Assembly (NCBI GenBank): GCA_963728145.1
Contig: CAVSJA010000009.1
Span: 372,001 to 436,000, forward strand
Source: CAVSJA01 sp963728145
GTDB lineage: Bacteria > Bacteroidota > Bacteroidia > Chitinophagales > Chitinophagaceae
DNA length: 64,000 nt
Direction of reading: 5' to 3'
The notes under the pieces are model-generated. The model was not told where the DNA came from, searched no databases, and was given only the letters and a program-made list of their open reading frames with translations. Shown here piece after piece: positions 48,135 to 55,895 of this stretch (position 1 is its first letter; every line of letters begins with the position of its first letter). The translations under genes and the position numbers were made by a program.

Positions 48135-50303
48135 TTAGAAGAATTTATGGCGATTGTCTTTAATGCTCGCCGCTTTTTTTAGCGCTTGCTCCCAGCGGGC
48201 TCCGCCCTGCATTCCCATGAACTTTTCCTGTTGGATCATCATCGCTTGCTGTTGTTTTACATCCATTGCGGGATTTGAAACTGCTCCGATATTTTCAACC
48301 TTAATTACGAAGACTCCGATATCCCCGGGAATAACCGGTGACTGTTTTGTCTTATAATTATTATTGAATGCAGCACCTAAAACTTTTGGCTCTCTTCCAA
48401 CATTTGGGATGATGGGCGCATTGAATGAAATGCTGTCTGCGCGAGCTATTGGTTGATTCATTGCTTTACTAATCGCATCAAGAGAACTCGCACTACCAAT
48501 TTTCTTTTTGATCTCTTCGGCCTTTTTCTCGTTCCTTACGCGCAATTCTATTTGTGGTCTGGCGCGGTCCGCATCCATTGTGCCTTCCTCGTACGATTGT
48601 GTTACTACAGGTACCACGAATTTATCTCCGATTTGGAATGGGTGATCTGATACGTCTCCAACCGACGCGTCATTAAACATCCAGCGGATAAGTTCCCTGC
48701 CATTACCATTAATTCCGGTGATACTCCCATCAAGCGGCTTTATTTCTGCGGCATTGAATTTATTCATCTTATACTTCTTCACATTCTCATCAAACGCCTT
48801 TTTATTTCGGCTATCTCCTGCAAACTGAGTTGCCTGTGCATTTGCAGCCTGAATAGTTGAATCGGATGCATAGATCGGCTTGGAATAATAAGCGATCTTA
48901 TATGCGGGAGAAGATCCTCTTTGAGACATGTTCTCTATATAATGGAATCCATATTCAGTTTTTACTACGCCCTTTGAACCAACTGGCTTATCAAAAATAA
49001 AGTCGTTAAATGATGCGGTCATCTTTCCGGTTGGAACATTATCATAAACCCCGCCGGTGTTTTTGGTTCCGTCATCAGAATATTTTGCACACAGTGTGTC
49101 GAAGTTTGCGCCGCCGCGAATAGCCAATTCAATGCTATCTATTATCCGCTTCGCTGCGGTATCCTCGCGAACCTGATAAAGCTGACCCGATTGTTGATCC
49201 TGTTGATGGGTGGCAACCAATATATGGCGGACTTTTACCGTATCGGGTAATTGTTTAACCCCAACCACGCGTGACATTACATAATTTCCTGTACCGCTCA
49301 TTCCCGGGTCCAGGTATGGTCCATAAACAGTTCCCACCGGGTGCTTAATTATGGTATCGATATTTGGAATCTGAATTTGTTTCCTGGAAATATAGCCATC
49401 GTAGTATGGTACAGCTGAGAATTCCCTGACTAGAAATTCTTTTATTTCATTTTCATTTACCCTGTTAAAGCTGTCTTTGATGTTCGATAGTTGTTGAACT
49501 ACCTGGTTGCTATCGGAAGGACTTGGTGCCGCATCAAATGCAACATATTCAATCGCTCTTGCTTTTTCCTGCTTAAACGCTTCCTTTCTCTTAGCGACGT
49601 ATGCGTTGATATCCTCGTCCGTTACTTTGATTGTTGAATCGGGGATCGTTGTATAAGGAATATTTACAAAAGATATTGATGAGATCTGGCTATTCTCAAG
49701 GTTTGATTTTTCAACCATCCACTTAGGAACATAGGCACTATTGCTCAACATCGCCTGCAATTTCTCTCTTTGGCGCTGAAGGATCAATGCGGGAATGTAT
49801 TCGCCGAAGAAGTTCTTATACATGGCCGTGTTCTTCTGCCTTCTTAGCTGCTGAATCTGTTCATAAGCCTTTTGGCCATCGTACTGTCCGGTATTTGGAT
49901 CGGTAAATTGCTGACGGAGGTCTTGAGGAGGGTTTGCTCCATATAATATATCACCGAGTTCTTTATCGGTAACTTCTATTCCGAGCTTATCAAACTCTTT
50001 GGTAAGAATGATCTTTTGAACATAACTTTCCCAAAGGTTGTTTCTTTGTGCAAGGAGAGAGGTTTCGTCCATAGAATAGTTGTTGGCTCGCATCTGCTCT
50101 TCCATCTGTTTGAACTTTTCTTCAAACTCGATTCGGTCAATACTTTTGCCATTAACCTTTCCGAGGGTGTTGCTTGGTCCGCCGAACAATTGGCTGGCTC
50201 CACCCTGAAATGCATCCTGAACAATAAATGCAATAAGGGCCAAAGCGATCAGACCAATAATAATCCACGCACCCTTATCACGGATATTTTGAATAATTGA
50301 CAT
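48135..50303 (-). CDS. PpiD-like periplasmic foldase (SurA_N + PPIC domain)
   Basis: A membrane-anchored peptidyl-prolyl isomerase of 722 residues that helps newly exported proteins fold. One helix near the N-terminus (GAWIIIGLIALALIAFIVQDAF, about 11-32) is the anchor. SurA_N-type chaperone helices follow (FEEKFKQMEEQMRANNYSMDE, about 59-79). The parvulin/PPIC domain is near 350-460: VKVRHILVATHQ, GGANFDTLCAKYSDDG, FDKPVGSKGVVKTEYGFHYI. Large C-terminal helical part. It is the standard length for Bacteroidota PpiD homologues. A perfect -7 box is upstream of ATG 50303. Confidence 0.92.
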   Translation of the reverse strand: MSIIQNIRDKGAWIIIGLIALALIAFIVQDAFQGGASQLFGGPSNTLGKVNGKSIDRIEFEEKFKQMEEQMRANNYSMDETSLLAQRNNLWESYVQKIILTKEFDKLGIEVTDKELGDILYGANPPQDLRQQFTDPNTGQYDGQKAYEQIQQLRRQKNTAMYKNFFGEYIPALILQRQREKLQAMLSNSAYVPKWMVEKSNLENSQISSISFVNIPYTTIPDSTIKVTDEDINAYVAKRKEAFKQEKARAIEYVAFDAAPSPSDSNQVVQQLSNIKDSFNRVNENEIKEFLVREFSAVPYYDGYISRKQIQIPNIDTIIKHPVGTVYGPYLDPGMSGTGNYVMSRVVGVKQLPDTVKVRHILVATHQQDQQSGQLYQVREDTAAKRIIDSIELAIRGGANFDTLCAKYSDDGTKNTGGVYDNVPTGKMTASFNDFIFDKPVGSKGVVKTEYGFHYIENMSQRGSSPAYKIAYYSKPIYASDSTIQAANAQATQFAGDSRNKKAFDENVKKYKMNKFNAAEIKPLDGSITGINGNGRELIRWMFNDASVGDVSDHPFQIGDKFVVPVVTQSYEEGTMDADRARPQIELRVRNEKKAEEIKKKIGSASSLDAISKAMNQPIARADSISFNAPIIPNVGREPKVLGAAFNNNYKTKQSPVIPGDIGVFVIKVENIGAVSNPAMDVKQQQAMMIQQEKFMGMQGGARWEQALKKAASIKDNRHKFF

Positions 50304-50331
50304 AATGCTAATAATCTTTAAAAATGGGTAG

Positions 50332-50339
50332 CAAAAATA
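50332..50339 (-). promoter_or_regulatory. -7 box TATTTTTG of the foldase gene
   Basis: Perfect TAnnTTTG on the minus strand, 28 bp before ATG 50303. Confidence 0.55.
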
Positions 50340-50378
50340 GGGGAAAAAAACATAGGAACAAATTGTGGAAAAGGCCAG

Positions 50379-50403
50379 AAAAGCCGCATGTGAGGCGGCT
50401 TTT
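50379..50403. terminator. Symmetric hairpin AAAAGCCGC...GCGGCTTTT
   Basis: Perfect 9-bp stem, 7-base loop, with A-run and T-run on the two sides, so it could stop transcription from either direction. No annotated gene ends here: it sits upstream of the foldase promoter and at the edge of the candidate oriC, as if to insulate it. Confidence 0.6.
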
Positions 50404-50879
50404 CAAATGTTAATCCAGACGAAATCATTCGCATTCCTGTGCATTACTTCGAAATTCAATTCTGTGTGAAACCTGGTTGTGAAAACAAGTTTAACATACC
50501 CTTGTCAGAAACAATGGAATTCCGTGGATAACCACGGTTTTGATCAATTGGATTAAGTGGAAACTTGGTTCTTAAATACAGAGAAACTATTTGGTGATCA
50601 GGTTTGTGTAAACAAAGCACTTGTTATCCTATCTCCATTAACAGCAAAAAACTAATGGTTGCAAGAAAACTGATATACCCACCACCTCTATTAACAGGAG
50701 TGTATAAGTCTTGCGCTTTAGCGCTGGTGTTGAATTTGCTCTTGTTAATCCGTTGTTAGGAAAAGTGGATAAACTCTATGTTGTAACTTTACCAAATAAA
50801 TAATACTATTATTTATACACGAATCCACAGCCGTAATAGTAATAGGTTATTTATATAATTATAAGTATTATTAATTACT
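50404..50879. other. Candidate chromosomal replication origin (oriC)
   Basis: A 476-bp gene-free gap. DnaA-box-like words (consensus TTATNCACA) with one mismatch: CGTGGATAA 50523-50531, AGTGGATAA 50764-50772 and TTATACACG 50813-50821. GAATCCACA overlaps the last one at 50821-50829 with two mismatches, and weaker ones (TGTGTGAAA, TGTGTAAAC) are at about 50463 and 50606. TGTGGAAAA lies just outside at 50364-50372. The first box sits in a small hairpin (CCGTGG-ATAA-CCACGG). After the paired boxes come CAGCCG and then TAATAGTAATAG (50834-50845), which matches the DnaA-trio pattern. A 34-bp AT-rich stretch (unwinding region) follows, up to the nadA start. Neither dnaA nor dnaN is adjacent. Prediction by pattern only. 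Confidence 0.45.
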
Positions 50880-51890
50880 ATGGAAGATATCCACGTAGCT
50901 GTAGCAAAAAAAAATGTTGGGCGCGTCGGCTTTCTAGACCTGGAGGTAGATCCAACGATTGATCTTTTCCAGGAGATTGAAAGATTGAAGAAAGAGAAGA
51001 ATGCTGTAATACTGGCGCATTATTACCAGGAACCCGATATACAGGATGTGGCGGATTTTATTGGAGATAGTCTTGGGCTTGCTCAAAAAGCTGAAAAGAC
51101 CGAAGCGGATATCATTGTCTTTGCTGGCGTTCATTTTATGGCTGAGACTGCCAAGATCCTCAATCCACATAAGAAAGTATTGCTTCCAGACCTTAAAGCC
51201 GGCTGTTCTCTTGCTGATAGTGCACCTGGTGAGCTATTCAAAAAGTTCAGAGAGAAACATCCAGATCATATCGTCATTTCCTATATCAACTGTACAGCTG
51301 AGATCAAGGCCTTGAGCGATATCATTTGTACGTCCAGCAATGCACAGAAGATAATAGAATCTGTTCCTCCTCAACAAAAGATTATATTCGCGCCAGATAA
51401 AAACCTGGGAGCATATTTGGCAAAGAAAATAGGTAGAGATATGGTTTTATGGAATGGAGCATGCATGGTTCACGAGATATTCAGCCTGGAGAAAATAACT
51501 AAATTGAAAGTAAGACACCCTAATGCGAAAGTGATTGCTCACCCCGAATGTGAAGAACCTGTATTGAAGGTTGCAGATTTTATTGGATCGACAACAGGTT
51601 TGTTGAAGTTTACACAATCAGATAGTAGCAATGAATATATCGTTGCGACCGAAACCGGTATTTTGCATCAAATGCAAAAACACTCTCCTAATAAGACTTT
51701 CATTCCGGCACCACCAAATAATAGCTGCGCATGTAATGACTGTCCGCATATGAAGCTGAATACACTTGAGAAGCTTTACTTGTGCATGGAGTATGAGTCG
51801 CCGGAAATACTAATGGATCCTGTGCTTTTAACTGCGGCAAGAAAACCAATCGATCGAATGCTCGAGATAAGTGCAAAGTTTGGATTGTAA
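50880..51890 (+). CDS. nadA: Quinolinate synthase
   Basis: Fe-S enzyme that joins iminoaspartate and dihydroxyacetone phosphate to make quinolinate, the pyridine precursor of NAD. The 336-residue protein has the three pseudo-repeats. AVILAHYYQEPDIQDVADFIGDSLGLAQ (about 44-71) opens the first. The cluster-binding Cys residues are in LKAGCSLAD (about 118), in the NGACMVHEIF segment (about 206) and in NNSCACNDCPHM (about 285-296). nadB and nadC are not here, but nadD is 4 kb downstream. Start ATG 50880 at the edge of the candidate origin. Confidence 0.97.
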   Translation: MEDIHVAVAKKNVGRVGFLDLEVDPTIDLFQEIERLKKEKNAVILAHYYQEPDIQDVADFIGDSLGLAQKAEKTEADIIVFAGVHFMAETAKILNPHKKVLLPDLKAGCSLADSAPGELFKKFREKHPDHIVISYINCTAEIKALSDIICTSSNAQKIIESVPPQQKIIFAPDKNLGAYLAKKIGRDMVLWNGACMVHEIFSLEKITKLKVRHPNAKVIAHPECEEPVLKVADFIGSTTGLLKFTQSDSSNEYIVATETGILHQMQKHSPNKTFIPAPPNNSCACNDCPHMKLNTLEKLYLCMEYESPEILMDPVLLTAARKPIDRMLEISAKFGL

Positions 51891-51891
51891 A

Positions 51892-53754
51892 TCATCTACC
51901 CATAAATACCATCAGTATCTGCACATCACTCGGATTCACTCCACTGATCCTGCTTGCCTGACCTAAAGTACGAGGCCTTATCTTTTTAAACTTTTGCTGT
52001 GCTTCTGTTGAAAGGGATGATATCCTTCCATAATCGAAACTATCAGGGATGAGAAGATCTTCAAGTTGGCTCATTCTTTTTACGATCTCTTTTTCTTTTT
52101 CTATATAAACATCATATTTAACCTGGATTTCTGCTTGTTCAAGTTCTTCCTTAGTGAATCCCAATAATGCATTCTTAACAGAAGGAAGTGAATTGATCAT
52201 TGATGCGAGGTCGATCATTGGTCGAAGCAATAGTTGAGTAGCTTTTTGTTTTTGATTTAAAGAAGACGAGCCCTTTTCAGAAAGAAATGGATCTGCTTCT
52301 GTTGGGTCAACAGATAATTCTCTTAATATTGATTTGATCGATTCAACTGCTTCCTTTTTCTTTTGAACCTTTTTCATTCTTTCTTCTGAAGCAAGACCTA
52401 AACGATGGCTTAATTCAGTTAGACGTAAGTCCGCATTATCCTGACGAAGGATTGTTCGGTATTCGGCCCTTGAGGTGAACATGCGGTAAGGTTCCTCAGT
52501 TCCCTTACTGATCAAGTCATCAATCAATACTCCAATATATGCATCGCTTCTGCGAAGTATTAAAGGATCCTCTTGAATGACCTTTAAATGCGCATTGATA
52601 CCCGCCATCAATCCCTGGCAGGCAGCCTCTTCATATCCTGTTGTTCCATTGATCTGCCCGGCAAAGAAAAGGTTTTGGATTTTTTTAGTTTCGAGGGAAT
52701 GTTTTAATTGTGTCGGAGGGAAGTAATCATATTCAATTGCATACCCCGGCCTGAATATGCGAACGGATTCAAACCCCGGCACACTACGAAGAGCTTCGTA
52801 CTGTACTTCTTCGGGAAGAGAAGTTGAAAACCCATTGACATAGATCTCGACAGTATTCCACCCTTCTGGCTCAATAAAAAGTTGGTGGCGATCGCGCTCG
52901 GCAAAGCGATTTATTTTGTCCTCGATACTCGGACAGTATCTTGGACCAATTCCTTCTATTCTTCCAGTGAACATCGGACTTCTATCGAAACCAGTTTTTA
53001 GAAGGTCATGGACTTTTTGATTTGTATAGGTGATCCAACAGCTCTTTTGTGTCTTTGGCTTTTGAACTTCGAGGTAACTGAATCCTACAATTTCTTCATC
53101 GCCCTTTTGTTCCTCCATTTTGGAATAGTCAAGGCTTCTACCGTCGATTCTTGGTGGTGTACCGGTTTTCAACCGATCACTTTCAAATCCCAATGATACG
53201 AGTTGCTCGGTTAGTCCAGTCGCTGCTTTCTCTGCTACCCTGCCACCACCGAATTTTTTTTCTCCTATATGAATGATACCATTTAAAAAGGTTCCATTTG
53301 TTAGGACAACTGCTTTTGATCTGATCTCATGACCCAGGCCAGTGACCACACCGAAGACCCGGCCATCCTTTACAATAAGTTCCCTAACCATGTCCTGGTA
53401 AAAGTCAACATTGGGAGTTTGCTCTAGCATTTCCCTCCATTTTGTCGAGAAGAGCATCCTGTCGTTTTGTGATCTCGGGCTCCACATTGCTGGCCCCTTT
53501 GATCTGTTCAGCATCCGGAATTGGATCATGCTCTGATCAGTCACGATACCGGAGTATCCGCCGAGCGCATCGATTTCCCGAACGATTTGACCCTTTGCAA
53601 TTCCACCCATCGCGGGGTTGCAGCTCATTTGGGCAATAGTCTGCATGTTCATAGTCACCAGGAGGACCTTTGAACCGAGATTTGCCGCTGCTGCCGCTGC
53701 CTCACAGCCAGCGTGCCCGGCCCCAACCACTATTACATCATATTCCTTGAACAT
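51892..53754 (-). CDS. mnmG: tRNA 5-carboxymethylaminomethyluridine synthesis enzyme, MnmG subunit
   Basis: FAD-binding partner of MnmE in modifying wobble uridine (mnm5/cmnm5U34) in tRNA. From ATG 53754 it has 620 residues. It begins YDVIVVGAGHAGCEAAAAAANLG (the FAD dinucleotide loop), then QMSCNPAMGGIAKGQIVREIDALGG and TGTPPRIDGRSLD. In the middle it has FFAGQINGTTGYEEAACQGLMAGINA, and it ends ASRISGVNPSDVQILMVFM. Eleven residues upstream of this ATG belong to the open frame but precede the FAD loop. mnmG often lies near oriC. It is separated from nadA by 1 bp (convergent). Confidence 0.97.
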   Translation of the reverse strand: MFKEYDVIVVGAGHAGCEAAAAAANLGSKVLLVTMNMQTIAQMSCNPAMGGIAKGQIVREIDALGGYSGIVTDQSMIQFRMLNRSKGPAMWSPRSQNDRMLFSTKWREMLEQTPNVDFYQDMVRELIVKDGRVFGVVTGLGHEIRSKAVVLTNGTFLNGIIHIGEKKFGGGRVAEKAATGLTEQLVSLGFESDRLKTGTPPRIDGRSLDYSKMEEQKGDEEIVGFSYLEVQKPKTQKSCWITYTNQKVHDLLKTGFDRSPMFTGRIEGIGPRYCPSIEDKINRFAERDRHQLFIEPEGWNTVEIYVNGFSTSLPEEVQYEALRSVPGFESVRIFRPGYAIEYDYFPPTQLKHSLETKKIQNLFFAGQINGTTGYEEAACQGLMAGINAHLKVIQEDPLILRRSDAYIGVLIDDLISKGTEEPYRMFTSRAEYRTILRQDNADLRLTELSHRLGLASEERMKKVQKKKEAVESIKSILRELSVDPTEADPFLSEKGSSSLNQKQKATQLLLRPMIDLASMINSLPSVKNALLGFTKEELEQAEIQVKYDVYIEKEKEIVKRMSQLEDLLIPDSFDYGRISSLSTEAQQKFKKIRPRTLGQASRISGVNPSDVQILMVFMGR

Positions 53755-53762
53755 AGAGGTTG

Positions 53763-53770
53763 CAAAAGTA
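53763..53770 (-). promoter_or_regulatory. -7 box TACTTTTG of mnmG
   Basis: Perfect TAnnTTTG, 8 bp before ATG 53754. It lies inside the longer frame and therefore supports the shorter start. Confidence 0.6.
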
Positions 53771-53843
53771 CAATATGGCTCAGGCATAAATGTTTAAAAT
53801 TTCCCTGTTCCACGAAACACAGTTTCGCTTTGGAACAATTACA

Positions 53844-53851
53844 TAAATTTG
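53844..53851 (+). promoter_or_regulatory. -7 box TAAATTTG of the 53856 gene
   Basis: Perfect TAnnTTTG, 4 bp before ATG 53856; a very short leader is implied. Confidence 0.55.
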
Positions 53852-53855
53852 GACC

Positions 53856-54473
53856 ATGGCAAAAAAGAAATGGACCCCGCAATTGGAAATAACTGATGCC
53901 CTCCTTCAAACCCGGGAAAGAAAAAAATGGCAGATCGCGCTTAGGCGATATGTGCTCGAGGGCCAGCCTTCCTCCTTTTATGCGCCTTACTTCGGTATTG
54001 ATATCAAGAATTTCCGGATATGGATTGAGCTTCAGCTCGGAGAAAAACTTGATTGGGAGAAACCTTCCAAAGACTGGCAGTTTGAGCATGTTGTTCCGAT
54101 GAATTATTTCGACTCCGGGAATGATAAGGAACTGAGGCTCTGCTGGAACTTCATAAACATCCGGGTAGTTAAGAATATTCCGGGCCCAGGATCTGAATCC
54201 AGGGTAGATCCCTTTGCAGCAAGGGCTTATTATGAATCCATGTTCAGAAATACTGGCTACCTGACCTGCCTCGAGATGATAAAGAAGATCGAGCAAATTG
54301 AGTTGAGGCTTTCGGGCGGCAATAGCAAGCTTGAAAACTTCATAAAGGGGAACCGAAACTATCTGAATGCCCTTTCAGACTTCTCGAGCTATGAGTTTGA
54401 CAAGCTAAACAGGGAGATGGACTTTGATCGGGTATTAAGAGAGCGGGAGTTTCTAAAGAAATATGATATTTAG
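53856..54473 (+). CDS. HNH-like protein of unknown function
   Basis: A 205-residue protein, basic at the start (AKKKWTPQLEITDALLQTRERKKWQIALRR). The segment WQFEHVVPMNYFD followed by LCWNFINIRVV (about 81-108) resembles an HNH nuclease core (the D/E-H-V-x-P start and N-x-x-N-I/L-r helix), but lacks the usual CxxC zinc knuckles. The C-terminal half is helical. It could be a nuclease or a structural relative; I am not sure. Convergent with ybeY, overlapping by 4 bp. No phage or restriction genes are nearby. Confidence 0.6.
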   Translation: MAKKKWTPQLEITDALLQTRERKKWQIALRRYVLEGQPSSFYAPYFGIDIKNFRIWIELQLGEKLDWEKPSKDWQFEHVVPMNYFDSGNDKELRLCWNFINIRVVKNIPGPGSESRVDPFAARAYYESMFRNTGYLTCLEMIKKIEQIELRLSGGNSKLENFIKGNRNYLNALSDFSSYEFDKLNREMDFDRVLREREFLKKYDI

Positions 54474-54946
54474 TAATTGTTTCGGTTCGGAACTGTGATA
54501 CGTGGAACTTTTCGCCTGAAATATTTTGAAAGATATCTGTTCTCTAGCTCTCCCATTCTTGCTTTTTGGGATTTGGTTCCATCTAAATATCCGCAAAGAT
54601 GAAGTGCTCCATGAAAAATAACACGGTGGAGCTCTTCGGTGATGGGTCGCCCATAGGTTGCCGCATTATTTCTGATCCGCTCCATGCTGATATAGACCTC
54701 CCCCTCGGCCGAAGCATCTGGGGAGAGATCGAAGCTGATAACGTCGGTCAAATAGTCCCGGGACAAAAACTGTCGATTAATCTTTAACAGGTAATTGTCG
54801 GAACAAAATATAAATTGGGCTGTTCTGAGACTTTTTCCTTCAGCCCGGAAGATCTTTTCGATAAAGAATTTAAGCTCCTTGCGATTGCGAAGAAGCGAAG
54901 TATTAATCAAAGAATGCAGCTGAACTTTCGGGGAACGAGAGGCCAT
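54470..54946 (-). CDS. ybeY: Endoribonuclease YbeY
   Basis: Single-strand RNase needed for 16S rRNA 3' maturation and ribosome quality control. From ATG 54946 it has 158 residues. LLKINRQFLSRDYLTDVISFDLS and GEVYISMERIRNNA are family motifs, followed by the metal site HRVIFHGALHLCGYLDGT. The usual third zinc ligand (H in HGxLHLxGYDH) is Asp here, as I recall is normal in Bacteroidota YbeY proteins. A TTG at 54979 would add 11 residues without domain content. Confidence 0.9.
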   Translation of the reverse strand: MASRSPKVQLHSLINTSLLRNRKELKFFIEKIFRAEGKSLRTAQFIFCSDNYLLKINRQFLSRDYLTDVISFDLSPDASAEGEVYISMERIRNNAATYGRPITEELHRVIFHGALHLCGYLDGTKSQKARMGELENRYLSKYFRRKVPRITVPNRNNY

Positions 54947-54982
54947 TTCCAAAAATCGTAAAGTAAGTTGTTGGGACAAAAC

Positions 54983-54990
54983 TACATTTG
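54983..54990 (+). promoter_or_regulatory. -7 box TACATTTG of feoA-nadD
   Basis: Perfect TAnnTTTG, 13 bp before ATG 55004. Confidence 0.55.
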
Positions 54991-55003
54991 TTGAATAGCA
55001 TAT

Positions 55004-55252
55004 ATGAAACGTTTATCCGAAATAAAGCCAGGGAATACTGCAAGAATCCTATCGTTTGAAAACAACGATCTTTTCCTCAAGTTGATGGAGATGGGATGTG
55101 TGCCGGGTGAAAGAGTCAAGGTCGTGCAAGTTGCTCCATTGGGCGATCCTATTTCGATCATTGTTTCCGGATACAGTCTGAGTTTGAGATTGAATGAGGC
55201 TGACAATATTTTCGTCGAAGAAGAAATTACTCAAAACGTTGATTTTCAATAA
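55004..55252 (+). CDS. FeoA-domain protein
   Basis: An 82-residue SH3-like domain of the FeoA family, the small cytoplasmic helper of ferrous iron transport. The family pattern is visible: LSEIKPGNTARILSFE, then FLKLMEMGCVPGERVKVVQVAPLGDPISIIVSGYSLSLRLNEADNIFVE, matching L..l..G..a.I......lr.RL.dmG..pG..v.v....P.gdp......g..lalr..ea..I.v. FeoB does not follow; the next gene is nadD, 5 bp downstream. It may serve another transporter or be regulatory. Own -7 box. Note that FeoA-like domains also occur in MntR/IdeR, but no HTH is present here. Confidence 0.88.
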   Translation: MKRLSEIKPGNTARILSFENNDLFLKLMEMGCVPGERVKVVQVAPLGDPISIIVSGYSLSLRLNEADNIFVEEEITQNVDFQ

Positions 55253-55257
55253 ATTAA

Positions 55258-55836
55258 ATGAAAATCGGATTATACTTCGGCTCTTTTAATCCCATTCATC
55301 ACGGGCATCTCATTATCGCAAAGTACATTCTCCAGTCAACCGAACTGGACCAGGTTTGGTTCGTTGTTTCGCCGCAAAATCCATTGAAGCCGCAAAAAGG
55401 AATGCTGAACGAATATCATCGTTTATTCCTGGTACAGTTGGCGATTGAAGGTGAAAGTAAATTGAAAGCAGTTGATATCGAATTCCGTTTACCCAAACCC
55501 TCCTATACCGCGGATACGCTTGCTTACCTCGAGGAAAAAAATCCAGGCAATGAATATTCGGTAATTATGGGGAGCGATAGTTTTCAGAATATCAACAAAT
55601 GGAAAAACTTTGAATTCATCCTGAAGAACTATCCCATTTATATATACCAGCGCCAGGGTTTCCCGGTTAATCCTAACGAGTATCCCGCTGCGCGAATTAA
55701 CCTTGTACAAGCACCGCTATTAGAAATTTCGGCTACCCATATCCGAAAGAATGTTAAAGAGGGAAAATCGATCCGCTACCTGGTTCCCGACAAAGTGAAT
55801 GAAGAGATTGAAAGAAATGGATATTACCGGAATTGA
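55258..55836 (+). CDS. nadD: Nicotinate-nucleotide adenylyltransferase
   Basis: Converts nicotinate mononucleotide plus ATP to deamido-NAD, a required step of NAD synthesis. The 192-residue nucleotidyltransferase has GLYFGSFNPIHHGHLIIAKYIL (the HxGH motif, 4-25), VSPQNPLKPQKGML, then PSYTADTLAYLEE, VIMGSDSFQNINKWKNFE, and the ISxT/S-type ATHIRKNVKEGKSIRYLVP motif. It lies 5 bp after the feoA gene on the same strand. With nadA nearby and pnuC 22 kb away, this chromosome region is rich in NAD genes. Start ATG 55258. Confidence 0.96.
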   Translation: MKIGLYFGSFNPIHHGHLIIAKYILQSTELDQVWFVVSPQNPLKPQKGMLNEYHRLFLVQLAIEGESKLKAVDIEFRLPKPSYTADTLAYLEEKNPGNEYSVIMGSDSFQNINKWKNFEFILKNYPIYIYQRQGFPVNPNEYPAARINLVQAPLLEISATHIRKNVKEGKSIRYLVPDKVNEEIERNGYYRN

Positions 55837-55895
55837 TTTGTGGGCGAACATCAATACAAATCGGTAAATTTAATTAAATCTCATTCCCGGTTCTG

